From NCBI GenBank assembly GCA_028571685.1, contig CM053154.1:6113501-6177500 (forward strand): 64,000 nt of DNA, given 5' to 3'. The stretch comes from Heterohyrax brucei. Taxonomy: Eukaryota; Chordata; Mammalia; Hyracoidea; Procaviidae. The notes beneath the pieces are model-generated. The model was not told the DNA's origin. It did no database searches and saw only the letters and a list, made by a program, of their open reading frames with translations. The position numbers and the translations under genes were made by a program. Positions 45,365 through 56,387 of the stretch are shown here, piece by piece; within the stretch, counting starts at the first letter, position 1; every line of letters begins with the position of its first letter.

Positions 45365-45440
45365 CGGGCCGTGGTGGAGCAGTGGTAGAATTCTTGGCTT
45401 CCATGCAGGAAACCACAGTTCAATTCCTGGCCAGGGAACC
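45365..45440 (+). repeat. tRNA-Gly-like sequence, retroposed
   Basis: The order 'gtggtggagcagtggtagaa', 'ttcttggcttccatgcagga' and 'cagttcaattcctggcca' matches tRNA-Gly box A, anticodon arm (TCC) and box B. The acceptor stem does not pair well and there is no 3' run of T residues, so a working gene is unlikely. It is probably a SINE head or pseudogene. Confidence 0.65.
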
Positions 45441-45444
45441 TCGA

Positions 45445-45580
45445 ACACCAGACCAGTTGCATCGAAGTCAATGTCAACTCACGGGGTCCCGGCGTGTCAC
45501 TGCAGAACTGTACCTTCCAGGGTTTTCGCAGCTGGCTTTAAGTAGATCATCAGAGCTTTCTTCCAAGGCACCCTAGTTGT
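45445..45580 (-). repeat. AfroSINE copy, diverged
   Basis: Tail 'catcgaagtcaatgtcaact', middle 'aagtagatcatcagagcttt' and 'cttccaaggcaccc'. No good head. Confidence 0.65.
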
Positions 45581-45584
45581 CATG

Positions 45585-46187
45585 GTGAGGTGTTGTCGAG
45601 TCGGTTCTGACCCACAGCACTCCTACAAATAAAGAACGAAAACACTGCCTGGTCTTGCACCATGCCCATAACCGTTTTTATGCTTAAGCCCATTGTTGCG
45701 GCCACTGTGTCTATCCATCTCGTCAAGGGTCTTCCTCTTTTTCGCTGACCCGCCACTCTACCAAGCATGATGTTCTTCTCCAGGGACTGATCCTTCCTGA
45801 CAGCATGGCCAAAGTATGTAACACACAGTCTGGCCACCTTTGCTTCCAAGTAGCACTCTGCTTGCACTTCTTCCCGAACAGATTTGTTTGTTCATTTGAC
45901 GGTGCATGGCACATTCCACGTTTTTCTCCAACACCACAATTCAAAGGCATCAATTCTTCTGTCTTTTTTGTTCCTGATCCAGTTTTCACGTGCGTATGAT
46001 GACTGAAAATACGATGGTGTGGGTCAGGTATACCTTAGTCTTCAAGGTGACATCTTTACTTTTCAATGCTTTAAAAAGATCCTTTGCAGCAGACTTTCCC
46101 AGCTCAATGCCTCTATTGATTCCTTGACTGCTGCTCCCAGGAGCACTGACTGTGGACCCAAGGAAAATTAAATCCTTGACAACCTCA
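45585..46187 (-). mobile_element. RTE LINE 3' end, antisense
   Basis: From the left: tail 'gttgtcgagtcggttctgac', 'gaaaacactgcctggtcttg', 'aagcatgatgttcttctcca', 'accacaattcaaaggcatca' and 'gacccaaggaaaattaaatc'. The minus frames at 45580-45867 and 45723-45989 are phases of the broken C-terminus. Confidence 0.9.
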
Positions 46188-46189
46188 AG

Positions 46190-46268
46190 GCACCCCTGGG
46201 TAGACTCAAATCTCCAATCTTTTGGTTAGGAGCTGAGTGCATTAAACATCTGCACCACCTGGAGACTC
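46190..46268 (-). repeat. AfroSINE head fragment
   Basis: Only 'gggtagactcaaatctccaa' and 'gagtgcattaaacatctgca' remain. Confidence 0.6.
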
Positions 46269-46585
46269 AGAAGAAGCAAAAGAGATTCCAAATTCAACAC
46301 CCACAGTTTCAGGATCCACCAAAGCCCTAATAACCAAAAAGTTCTGTGTCATTTCATTTAACGGCACAACCCGGCCTGCACGGAGAGGTGGGATGATGAA
46401 CATGGTTTTCTTCGTGTTGTGACTGTCCCACACTAACTGCCGAAGCGTCCATGTGCTTGAGGACGCGGTGTCTACCCGAGCCCGACTGGTGGTATCCAAT
46501 GTGTGTGGCCCAAGGACAGAGACAAACTTGGATTTTGGAACCAAATGAACGGCCCGGGGCTTCAGGACTACGGACCTGCACCAGA

Positions 46586-47142
46586 ACACAGGGACTGCCA
46601 ATTCAGCTCATGAACGCATCCTCGAAAAAGTGCAACTTAGGTCATCGCTGAGTATCACAGCGGTCACCTTCCAAGTACTCCTCTTGAAGCTGTGCACCAG
46701 CACCAGCACCCAGCTCACCTTTCAGAGCAATCTGGGAATTCTTTTCCCGGAATGGCCATCAGAGCTATAGTCCTTTACCCTTGATGTCCTGAAGGTCATC
46801 CAAATGTCTTCAATATTTCCTTTGTCATTGGGTAAAGAAAAAAGTCACTGGGAGCCAAGTCAGGTGAACAGGGAGGGCGTTCCAATACAGTTATTTGTTT
46901 ATTGGCTAAAAACTCCCTCTCAGACAACCACACAATTACATTCTTGCCACCGTGCCACCAGGTGTAATGGTCATTCCAGAAAGAGCTCCAAAATGGCTCT
47001 AAAGGGTGGACTAGGTGCTGGCATCAGTGCACAGCTTCCCAGGGGGAGGACTTCAAAGGCGACCACAGTGATATTCAGCCATGAGCTGTGTTTAGCACTT
47101 AGAACAGTTAAGTTCACAGACTCAATGGTCCGACCTCACATA
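46586..47142. mobile_element. Palindromic mariner-derived element, copy C
   Basis: Same layout as copies A and B. The minus strand at about 46820-46880 reads ERPPCSPDLAPSDFFLYP, with an intact SPDLAPSD block. The right arm begins around 'gtaatggtcattccagaaag' and ends near 'gtccgacctcacataa'. Arms again pair over about 170 bp. The 164-codon plus frame at 46804-47298 is antisense to the transposase trace in its first half, so it is not a gene. Confidence 0.8.
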
Positions 47143-47601
47143 ACGCTCACCGTAGTAGCTCAGGAGCCCCTGTACCTAAGAACAGACAAAACCATCACGC
47201 TCAACTCGGTTCCAACTCACAGCCACCCTACAGAACATCTCTGGCCAGTGAAAAGAAAGGCAGAAGGGAAGGAGGCACCTGCTGGAAGGACCAGCTAACT
47301 TGAATCCCTGGTTTCTCCGGAGCTCACAACCACCACGCTTATTCCTGCAGCTGGGACACGGAGCCTGCATCCCTTCATCTCTACACCCAGGTCCACGGTG
47401 GCTAGCGCAGAACGCTCACCCACTCACAGGGCTTAATCAATCGCCAGATACCTTGCCTAGCAATAAATAAAGTAAAAACTGAAAAACTTCACAAAATGAA
47501 AACCTCACAAAAGCCATACTGCCGTCTCTAGCATAGAACAGTCACCCCAAATCACTACAATGAACTCATCATTTAACACCAAGTAGTAGTTTCTAGTTCT
47601 T
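47143..47601. other. Stretch with a SINE-tail-like scrap
   Basis: 'ctcaactcggttccaactca' near 47199 resembles a SINE tail, but no further body is convincing. No other feature recognised. Confidence 0.4.
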
Positions 47602-47800
47602 AAAGGAGCCATGGTGGAGCAGCAGTCACCTGCTACCCGGAAGGTTGGGCAGACCAAGCCCACGAGCTCCACAGAAGAAAGATGTGGCAGTCGCCTTCTG
47701 TAAAGACATCGCCTTGAAAACTCCATGGGACAGCTCTACTGTGTTCCATAGGGTCGCTAGGAGTTGGACTAGACTCTACCACAGTGGGCTTTCCAGCTAG
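47602..47800 (+). repeat. AfroSINE copy, long form
   Basis: Head 'gagccatggtggagcagcag', long-form middle 'gaagaaagatgtggcagtcg' and 'cttctgtaaagacatcgcct', tail 'gttggactagactctaccac'. Confidence 0.9.
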
Positions 47801-48553
47801 TACTTCCTAGTCCTGAAAGCTGCTCCGCAGGGATTCCCTGGCTGCTGCCTCATGACTCAGCTGAGGCGGGAACCCGGGAGCTAACGCCTTCCCAGCCGTA
47901 GGGATCTGCGGAGAGAGAAGGCAACTGGCAGTGGTGGGCCCGGGCCTGGGTTCCAGGGGTCTCTCAGTCCAGTGGCCTGCACACTGCAACATTCCCAGCC
48001 TTGACACTAGTGTCGTGCTGCCTGGTTAAACTTTTTCAGGACAGGGTCAGACACAAAGACAAGGCTGGTATTTCAGAATCTAACCACTGCGTTCTGACAG
48101 GGGACAACACCCACACTTGGACCCAAAGACACGGTGCTCATTGACAGGTGTTCATACCACCATCTGCCAGGGCCAAAAGGAGGCTACAGACCCGTGACAA
48201 GGTCACGATGCTGCATGTGTTAGGATGATCAGGATGGGAACCCCCACGAGAGACAAACGGAAAACCTCACTTAGGGAGCAGCCTGCGCCCGGCTCACAGA
48301 CTTGCTCATCCAGGAGTACTGTGACGGGCTACACGCCCCAGAGAACACCCCGCAGTCTGCACGGCCCGAGAAGCAAGACGCAGCCCTAGGAGGAGCAGCG
48401 TGTCTTCACTCACGTCTCTCCGCACGTCTGGGGGGGCGAGCATCGGCGCTGCCTAGTGACTGCTGGGAACTACAAGGCAGTGAGGGGCAAACCCCCACGC
48501 TCAACACCACCCGTGCTGAAGGCTCCGACGGAACACACTTCCTGATGAACGGT
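47801..48553. other. GC-rich unique stretch
   Basis: No recognised repeat or exon. Confidence 0.4.
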
Positions 48554-48920
48554 AGCTGTGAGGCCTGACAACAGCGTCTGCGAAATCATCCCAGAAAAAG
48601 TGCTATGCACCTGACTGCTGAACACCGCGCTCACCTTCCAAGAACTCCCCTTGGGAAGCTATGCACTGACACCCGCACCAAAGCACTTTTTCTAAGATGA
48701 GTTCACAAACTTAATTGTCAGCCCTCGTACGATGACAGCGCTGATGGCCATTCCAGAAAAAGAATTCCAAAATATCTCTGAAGGGTGGACTGGGCTCTGG
48801 CGTTGGGGCACAGCTTCCTAAGGGGAGCACTTTGAAGGCGACCACAGTGATGTTCAGCAGTGAGGTAGGCAGCACTTTTTCTAGGATGAGTTGTCAAACT
48901 TCACTGGCAGGACCTCGTAT
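48554..48920. mobile_element. Palindromic mariner-derived element, copy D, deleted
   Basis: The left end is near 'gaggcctgacaacagcgtct'. A complete-looking right end ('gttcacaaacttaattgtca', then 'gccctcgta') already occurs at 48712-48731. After it comes another C-terminal piece ('gatggccattccagaaaaag') with its own right end near 48910-48919 ('gacctcgta'). So the copy is either internally rearranged or a 178-bp miniature joined to a second fragment. Confidence 0.75.
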
Positions 48921-49535
48921 ATTTCAGAAGGACATCTGGAGAACACATCCACATTCTCTCCTTGTAAGCACACAGGTGGACTCCATATTCAGTGCCCCCT
49001 TGCCACAGGGATCTTGTTCTAGGCACCGAGCTGTCAGCAGATGGGATGACATCACTTCTGGGAAACACACCCGCTGTAAGTCGATTCTGACTCGTACCAG
49101 CCAGAGCTGCTGGGCACTTACCATCTCTTTCCCCATCCACAGTACACAGGCTGCAAGGAGCCTGGATCCCTGAATAACTACAGGAAGGAGCAGCCCCTGC
49201 CATCCACTGGGACTGTGCCACAAATGAGAAGCCACAGAAGCACCAGGGCTGTTTGTTACAGCAGCTGCTGTTGTTGCTGGCTGCTGTGGGGCTGGTCTTG
49301 ACTCAAGCAATCCCGCGCACAACACAGCTGAACACCGCCCAGTCCTGCATGGTCCCCACAACCGGCCACAAGGAGGACCACTGTGTCCACGGAGTTCTCC
49401 CTGGCGCACGGGCAGAAGCAGCTCACCTGACCATCCTTATTAGCCTGTCTCAGTCTGGAAGCTCCACTGAAACTCATCCGGCATCACAGCTACATGCCAG
49501 CCTTCACCAACAGAGAAGTGGTAGCTGCACACGAG
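48921..49535. other. Unique stretch with an RTE-tail-like scrap
   Basis: 'aacaccgcccagtcctgcat' near 49331 resembles the antisense RTE 3' end. The 161-codon minus frame at 48924-49409 has no domain. Confidence 0.4.
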
Positions 49536-49608
49536 GTTCACTGGCCAGGAATCGAACCCAGGGCTTCCGCGTGGCAGGTGAGAACTCTACCACTGAACTA
49601 CCAAACTC
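49536..49608 (-). repeat. tRNA-Gly-like sequence, anticodon GCC
   Basis: On the minus strand: 'ttggtagttcagtggtagag', then 'ttctcacctgccacgcgga', then 'gggttcgattcctggcca'. This is close to mammalian tRNA-Gly-GCC, including box A and box B. The acceptor arm does not pair fully and no T-run terminator follows, so I call it a tRNA pseudogene or SINE head. It is the best tRNA-like match in the window. Confidence 0.7.
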
Positions 49609-50089
49609 CTCGTTACAGCAATTAGCCAACCTAAATTCAGAAAGAAAATCCAGTTGCTCCATATATTGAAGAAACTTGATCTACATGTATCCAATGGAGC
49701 CACAATACAGCCTGCATAGGAACTGCGCAGCAGGCTCTAGGAGGAAAGTCGGGGACAGACGCCATCCTGCACAGCAGCCCCACCCGGCTAAAGACCCAGA
49801 AGGACATCTTTGCAGAGATCCCAGCGAGCTTGTGAGGTCTCCCTCATTTTCCTCCTTCAGGGGCTCTGGGAATTAGGAGCACACACATCCAGGATCTGCT
49901 GTCAAATAGGACACCCAAGTTCAAGAGAGCGCTGGGCACCCCTCCACACCCCAGCTTCACTTTGCAGCACAGCAACCAGTGAGACCCACCAGCCGGTAGT
50001 CTGGAAAATCAGACTGACGCCTAGGGAGATTTAGTTCCAGGCAACAGAAGGCCTTCTATTTACAAAACAAATGACACAGAATGAAAGGA
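49609..50089. other. Stretch without recognised features
   Basis: Nothing recognised. Confidence 0.4.
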
Positions 50090-50515
50090 ACTAAGATTTC
50101 TCAAGTCCAACCCACAGGCCAGGCTATGCTCAGAGCAGCCCAGTGAGGTCCGTGTTATTGGTCATTTCACAAGAGACCAAGTCAAAACCCAAACCGACCG
50201 CAGCAGATTTAGACGCATAGGGACCCTACAAGACAGAGAAGAACTGCCCCCATCAGGTTTCCAAGGCTGTAGGTCTTTACAGAAGGGACTGCCACACTTT
50301 CTCCCACAAAGTACCTGGTGGGTTCAGATCGCAGACCTTTCACTTTGCAGACAGGCACTTAACCACTGCACTCACTCCTGGGGCTCGTTTAAAAGGAGAA
50401 ACTTGGGGTTACCATAAATAACTTCCCTGAGGTCACTTGGTTAGCAAGAGGTGCAGCTGATACTCTGAGGTGAGCCTCTATGCCCGCAACCCTGTGATCT
50501 TCCAACTGCTTGTGT
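50090..50515. repeat. MIR SINE relic split by an AfroSINE
   Basis: The left part ('gtgaggtccgtgttattggt', to 50179) and right part ('gaggtcacttggttagcaag', from 50389) are contiguous MIR blocks. A minus-strand AfroSINE lies between them. Confidence 0.65.
50180..50388 (-). repeat. AfroSINE copy, long form, inside a MIR
   Basis: Tail 'aaacccaaaccgaccgcagc', middle 'gtctttacagaagggactgc' and 'cacactttctcccacaaagt', head 'aggcacttaaccactgcact'. Confidence 0.92.
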
Positions 50516-50807
50516 AACATATGCCAAGAGGTGACACTTTTCACTTTTCAAGGCACCCAAGTGAAAATGTCACAAGCAGACAGACATCTGTCTGGGGTGA
50601 AACCATCTGCCTTGTGAAAGTAGGGGGTGCCTGTGGGTTGTTCAGAATCCCACCCACCTGCCTGCAAGTGAATGGCTGCAGGGTGTCACATCAATACATG
50701 GCACTAGTCAGTCATCATCAGGAAATACAATGTCACTAGCTGTCACAGACAAAGCACTCTCCCTGCCCCACTAGCTAAAGAAATTAAAGCACTCCTCAAA
50801 AGCCCCA

Positions 50808-50975
50808 AGAAACGCTGGTGGTACAGTGGTTAGATGCTACATCTGCTAAGCAAAAGGTCAGCAGTTCCAATCTGCCAGGTGCTCCTTGGAACTCTGCATA
50901 ACAGTTCTGGTCTGTCCTAGAGGGTCACTAAGAGTCAGAATAGAACTGACTCAGTGGCAGTGGGCTTGGAGTTTT
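50808..50975 (+). repeat. AfroSINE copy
   Basis: Head 'aacgctggtggtacagtggt', tail 'agaactgactcagtggcagt'. Confidence 0.92.
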
Positions 50976-50997
50976 TTGTTTGTTTGTTTTTCTTCTG

Positions 50998-51165
50998 GCT
51001 TAAAGAATCCCGTGGTTAAGAGCTTGGCTGCTCACCAAGTGGTCAGCAGTTCAAAACCACCAGCTACTCCTTCCAAACTGCACAGGGCAGTTCTACTCTG
51101 TACCTCCCATAGGGTCATGATGAGTCAGAATTGACTCAATAGCAACAGGTTTGGTTCCCTGGGTT
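50998..51165 (+). repeat. AfroSINE copy
   Basis: Head reduced to 'aatcccgtggttaagagctt', tail 'gaattgactcaatagcaaca'. Close to the preceding copy and in the same orientation. Confidence 0.9.
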
Positions 51166-51236
51166 TTTTAACTACGATCCAGTGTCCCTGGATGGCAAAA
51201 ATGCCTTGGCTTGACTACTAGTAATCTAAAAGGCAG

Positions 51237-51765
51237 TGTCATAGACTGAATTGTGTCCCCCTAAAAATAGGTACAGTCATTTGCTTGGACCATGATTCCC
51301 AGTATTTTGTGACTGTTCTCCATTTTGTGATTTTCCTATGCTGTATGTTAAAAGATTAGGGTGGGACTGTAAATCTCTTCATGGGATCACCTCCCTGCTC
51401 CACTGTAAAGGGAGTTTCCCTGGAGTGTGGCTTGCACCAACCTTTATCCTTTCATCCTACAAGACATACAAGGACAGGGAAGCAGGCAGAGAACTGGGAA
51501 CCTCACACCACCAAGAAAGCAGCACCGTGAGAAGAGCGTGTCCTTCAGACCTGAGGTTCCTGTGCCAAGACGCTCCCTGGACAAAGACTGATGCAATACC
51601 TGACTTTCCTCCAGAGCTGACAAGGGGGAAAGCCTTCCCCTAGAGTGGACACCCTGAATTTGGACTTGGAGCCTACTGGTCTGTGTTAAGAACAAAATTT
51701 CCTTTGTTAAAGCCGTCCACGCTGGTATTTCTGTTAGAGCAGCACTAGCTGAAGACAACAGGCAG
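51237..51765 (+). mobile_element. MaLR-type LTR, nearly complete
   Basis: Starts 'tgtcatagactgaattgtgt' and ends 'agcagcactagctgaagaca'. It aligns along its full length with 19370-19877. The 131-codon minus frame across it is accidental. Confidence 0.82.
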
Positions 51766-51769
51766 TAGG

Positions 51770-51871
51770 CGTCAGGATGGAGCAGAACCGGTCTGGGTTT
51801 CATCCTGTTACGCACTGTGGTGCTGTGAATCAGAGCCAATCAGATGGCACCTGGCACCAACTACCCCTCTA
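51770..51871 (+). mobile_element. RTE 3' end fragment
   Basis: 'ggatggagcagaaccggtct', then 'ctgtgaatcagagccaatca' and 'gatggcacctggcaccaact', the RTE end just before the CAA tail. Confidence 0.7.
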
Positions 51872-52045
51872 ACAGGTGGGCAGTTCAAACCCACTCAGTG
51901 GCCCGTGGTGCAAAGGCCTCGAAACCCGCTGCTGTGAAGGCCATGGCCCAGAAAACCCGACGGAGCACAGTTCCACTCGGCCACACGTGGGTCCCCGCAA
52001 GTCAGAATGGACTTGACAACAGCGGGTTCGGGTTGGGGTTTGGTC
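51872..52045 (+). repeat. AfroSINE copy, diverged
   Basis: 'ggtgggcagttcaaacccac', then 'gaatggacttgacaacagcg'. The head is poor. Confidence 0.75.
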
Positions 52046-52779
52046 TGGAACTGCGCCGACAGGCAGCCTGGAGAGGCAGTGAGGACGCAGCACCAGCGGC
52101 GAAGGCCGTCACGGGGAGGCCGCAACCAGACCACCTGGACACCCTGCCCACACTGCAGAAATGCCAAGGACAAGATTCGAAGTAAGTCCCCTTGGACTAG
52201 GGCTGCCCCAGGGTACCAGGAGGCAGAGCGGGGATGGCTGCCAAGAAAGAACCCTTCTCCCTGCCAACAGCCACACCTTTGACATCTGTCACGTTCCCAT
52301 TCTGGTCCCAGGCTCCCTGATGATATGATTCCGCCACTATTTGGTAATAAGGCATTTCCAGGTGTGAACACAGGCACAAATTAGACTCCCTATGTCAGAT
52401 GCCAGGAGTCATGGAAGGGTAGGGGCAGCCTGGACCTTGAGCTCCTGTCCCTTACCTCCCAGGTGTCTGGGAGCATAGTAAACTTGAAGCCTTGGCACGT
52501 GGCTTGGCTTTTACAAAAAAAAAAAAAATAGCCAGATGGTAGCACTAGTTCCAAGAGCAAAAACCCCCCATGAAGATCCTATGTCTCCGCAGTGATACTT
52601 TAGAACTGATTTCCATGACAGATCAATAGCAGCCCCAAAGTACTTCCCATAATGATAATACAAGCAAACTTAGTGTAACAATGCTGTCCTATTTGCAAAA
52701 CAAAGTTTCCAGGGCTTTGAACCCATTCACCAGTTCCCTGTAGCCAATGGAGTAAAACCAATCCCCTCTAAAATAAAGC
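52046..52779. other. Unique stretch with an A-run
   Basis: An A-run lies at 52514-52528. No repeat family or exon recognised. The 160-codon minus frame at 51895-52377 begins in this stretch and runs into the SINE. Confidence 0.4.
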
Positions 52780-52930
52780 CAAGACTACTACCTTCCAGTT
52801 GATTCTGACTCCTAGTGACCCTACAGGACAGAAGAGAACCCCCGCAGGGAGTTCCCAAAACAGCTGGCAGATTGCAACTGCCAACCTTCTGATTAGCAGC
52901 CATAGCATGTAACCACTATCCAACCAGCGT
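52780..52930 (-). repeat. AfroSINE copy
   Basis: Tail 'ttccagttgattctgactcc', head 'tagcatgtaaccactatcca'. Confidence 0.88.
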
Positions 52931-53447
52931 TTTTGAAGCCAGAACAGATGCAAATATTTTAATTTCGGTGGTCCAGAACAGTAACAAGGATGGTAACGAC
53001 GACAGGTCACAGCCCTAGAATGGGAGCCTTGGAAGAGGTGTAGGGACCTTTTCAGGAGCCTGAAGTAGAGGCTGGATCATGGGCAGGACCATGGAAAGCA
53101 ACACACACAGTAGAGGCGATCACCATCTTTGAGAGGGGCAGTGCTGTTTCTGACTCTGCAAAAAATTCAATGGGCAAGAGACCTGGTTGCTATGTATACG
53201 TATGTTACCCCTGTCTTCTAAATGGGAGATTAAATGTCTAGGCTCAGACCCCTAACTTTTCCCATTCAAGTTAACTTTCCAGTTGACTGAAATTCTAAAA
53301 ATTCAGGTCTTTTCCAGTCTCTTCCTCAGCCATGACCAAACCAGAAAAACCAGTTTGAAGCCCCGCACCTTTCCAAACTACCCTCAGGTATGTGACTTCC
53401 CTGGAACTTCCCATTAGCTGGATTAGACAGACCAAGTATTACCACAA
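52931..53447. other. Unique stretch
   Basis: No feature recognised. Confidence 0.4.
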
Positions 53448-53612
53448 GGGAGCCCTGGTGGTGCAGTGGTTAAGTGCTCTGCTGTGAATCAAAAGGCCAT
53501 CAGTTCAAAGCCACCAGCCACTGTTTCGAAACCATACATGGCAGCTCTACTCTGTTCACAGGGTCACTGTGAGTCAGAATCAGCTTGACAGCAAAGGGTT
53601 TGTTTTGGTTTA
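53448..53612 (+). repeat. AfroSINE copy
   Basis: Head 'gagccctggtggtgcagtgg', tail 'gaatcagcttgacagcaaag'. Confidence 0.93.
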
Positions 53613-53634
53613 TTACTGCAACACAGTCCCAGGC

Positions 53635-53820
53635 TGGTGCAAACATGTACTTGGCTGCTAACCAAAAGGCCGGGGGTTTGATGACAGCCAGAGGTTTCTT
53701 GTAAGAAAGGCCTGGCGAGCTCCTTCGAAAATCTCAGCCCTTGAAAACGCCTCTGTGGTCCAGTCCTACTCTGACATACATGAGTTAGAATCAACCAGAG
53801 AATGACTGGATTCTGGTTAC
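53635..53820 (+). repeat. AfroSINE copy, RTE-like middle variant
   Basis: 'acttggctgctaaccaaaag', then 'gtaagaaaggcctggcgagc' and 'gaaaatctcagcccttgaaa', and tail 'gagttagaatcaaccagaga'. The middle matches the RTE 5' segment seen at 61560-61600. Confidence 0.78.
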
Positions 53821-54264
53821 TGTCATCATATTTTGAAAACGCAGAAACTAGGCTCAGCCCCATTAAAGTCTTGCTCTGGGTCACAGGATGAGAAGGAGCA
53901 ATATCAGGACAAAAACTCAGTCTCTGACTCTGATTAGCTTATCTTTTTATTGCTCACCTGCCAGCAGGCCTTCTCAAGACACGATAGTCATTCAGAAAGC
54001 CGAAATCTTGCTGAGTGATCAACCAGCAACATGAAGAAAACACTTATCTCACACCGCACACTACTGGGTCACCTGACCCAGCTTCCTAAGCCCCAAGTTT
54101 ATCTTCAAAGTGGATCCTAAGACCCTCCTGGGACACACTCACCACTTCAGACCTCAGAGGACTTGCCCTGCCACACTGTGCTTCCTGAGAATGCGACCTC
54201 CACCAAGCAGCAGACACTTGTCCACTCGGCTCATCTGCTATATCCAACCAAGATACCCTTTGAG
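53821..54264. other. Stretch without recognised features
   Basis: Nothing recognised. Confidence 0.4.
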
Positions 54265-54535
54265 AATGCTCCCTGGAGGCAAGGATGTCAGGGCTGCATG
54301 TCATATACTTCAGACATGTCGTCAGGCGGGACCTGTCCCTGGAGAAGGGCATCAGGCTTGGTAGAGGGTCAGTGAAAGAGACAGACCCTCAACGGGCCGG
54401 ACTGACACAGCAGCTGCCACAACAGCTCAAGTAAAGCAGCAACTGTCTGGATGGCACAAGACTGGGCAGTGTTTCACTCTGTTGTGCGCAGAGGCACTGT
54501 GAGGTGGGACCAACTCAACAGCACCCAACGACAAC
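54265..54535 (+). mobile_element. RTE LINE 3' end
   Basis: 'aggcaaggatgtcagggctg', 'ccctggagaagggcatcagg', 'actgacacagcagctgccac', and the tail 'cagcacccaacgacaac'. The L1M begins directly after. Confidence 0.85.
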
Positions 54536-56300
54536 GCTGAAGGACTTCCATCAGGGAAACGCAAATTAAAACCTTAAGGAGACACCACGACACACTACCA
54601 ATCTGGCTAAAATGAAAAGATGGACAACACCAAATGCTGGCAAAGATCCAGAGAGATGGGATCACATGCCCACTGCTGGTGGAGACATTGTAAACTGGTA
54701 CAGCCCACTGCAAAAACATCTGGGCCAAATATACGACTCAAAGCCATTGCCTTGGAGTTGACGATGACAGTTTCTTAAAGAAACTAAACATGACTTGGAA
54801 TATATCCTACAGAAGCAAGGGTTTTCACACCAATAGACATATGCACAGGAATGTTTATCATAGCACAGTCCATGATAGCAAAAAGGTGGAATCAACCCAG
54901 ATGCCCAACAACAGAAGAATGGATAGGTAAACTATGGTACATATACTCAATGGAGCACTACGCAATGATAAAGAACAATGATTCCAGGAAACATCTCCTA
55001 ACCTGGTTTCAACTGGAAGACATTATGTTGAGTGAAAGTAGCCAGCAACAAAAGGACAAATGTTGTATGAGACTCCTACGATAAGATCTCAAAAACAGAC
55101 TTATGTTTAGAAGAAAAGACTCTTTGACAGCTGCAAGGGAGGGGAGGGAGGAGGGCGGGGGGGAGGAGGGTTTAGATTAGGTAGAAATTTGGTTGGGTAA
55201 AATCAGTGATAGCACACATTAGAAACAAGAATATTAAGTGGACTTCAGCATAACTTGAATACTCCTTCCATCTTAACCCAATATTGCAAGGACAGAGTAG
55301 CTGGGGCAGGGGGCAGGGGACCACGCTCTTAGGCGAAATCAAGGCCAATTGGCATAACTAGCGTTTTGCTAAAAGGGCTCTCTGCACTCCACATTGGTGA
55401 GTGGTGTCTGGGGTCTTAAAAGCTGCCAAGCTGCCATCTGAGGACACAGCAAATGGTCCCAACTCAGCAGGAATGGATGCTCACCGAGGAACAAACTGAC
55501 AAGGGGTAAAGACAACCGAGAAGACAGAGAGACCTGCAAGAGAGGGTGCCTTCATCAACTTGGGACCGGAAGAACCGGATGGTGCCCGGCCACCGCCAGT
55601 GATAGCCGCGATGGAGCTCACTAAGTTGGGTCTCACTGGCAACATAAGAATAAAAAGGGGTGTACCCTGAAATCTCTACTGAAAGACCGCAATTGATGGT
55701 CCAGAGGCTTCAGGGTTCCCCTGGGAGCATGGCCCCTGGCGCTGATGCTGCCCTTGCCCATAAATCGTAACAAAGACCCACTCTTCAGACACGAATGGAT
55801 TGGACTTGGCGACGCAGAGTGACCACATACTGGATGCACTTTATGGTTCTACGGATCTATAGGATATCATCCTGCTGACCTCTGGCTGGAAGAAAGAGAG
55901 TGGGTGGAGAGGAGGGGAAAGGAGACTGTTGGGAGGATGAGATATATATGGAGCAGAGAGGAGTAGTGTGCTGTCACTGGGCAGGGAGAGCAGTGGAAGC
56001 TGCATATAGCTGGGCATGTAAATTTATACAGGAATGTACATTTTCACTCAGTCATAATAAAAAAAAAAACTAAACATGCAATTACGTAGGACACTCTGCC
56101 TTTCTTCCAGATAGTGAATGCTTATGGCTTTGTGTGGACAAAGCCCTGTAACAACCAAAACCTGGAGACAGCTCAGGTGTCCCCCTGAGGCTGAGAAGTT
56201 CCCACAGAAGGAGGGCACCCAGCCCGGGCAGCACTCCTCCTCAGCAGTGAAAACCAGCAGGTGACGGGGAGCTATAAAGGGCTGCTGCAGAGAACAGACA
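54536..56300 (+). mobile_element. Old L1M carrying a younger L1
   Basis: The older L1M runs 54536-54792 ('gcaaattaaaaccttaagga', 'tggtacagcccactgcaaaa') and resumes at 56079-56300 ('ttgtgtggacaaagccctgt', 'acctggagacagctcaggtg'). It is interrupted by a younger L1. A short unrelated stretch near 54735-54768 resembles a SINE tail. Confidence 0.75.
54793..56066 (+). mobile_element. Young L1 3' fragment with target duplication
   Basis: Starts 'acttggaatatatcctacag' and ends in an A-run at about 56058-56066. It is flanked by identical 12-bp copies of 'aaactaaacatg' at 54781-54792 and 56067-56078. It aligns with 26675-27967 and has the same G-rich tract (55136-55172). The target duplication and A tail are hallmarks of L1-type insertion. 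Confidence 0.93.
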
Positions 56301-56387
56301 GGACAGGATGTTCTCTGCCTTGTCTCTGTCCACGTCAGGGTCCGGGCTGGGCTCCTGTACGGTAGTTCTGCAGGATGAGTAGGGAAG

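Noticed and set aside
45365..45440. Functional tRNA-Gly gene
   Set aside because: Poor acceptor stem and no terminator run of T residues; probably a retroposed head.
44930..45448. 172-codon minus frame
   Set aside because: It crosses the tRNA-like element, conflicts with a 134-codon plus frame and has no recognisable domain.
46804..47298. 164-codon plus frame
   Set aside because: Lies across the palindromic mariner element, antisense to its transposase trace.
48924..49409. 161-codon minus frame
   Set aside because: No domain; crosses an RTE-tail-like scrap.
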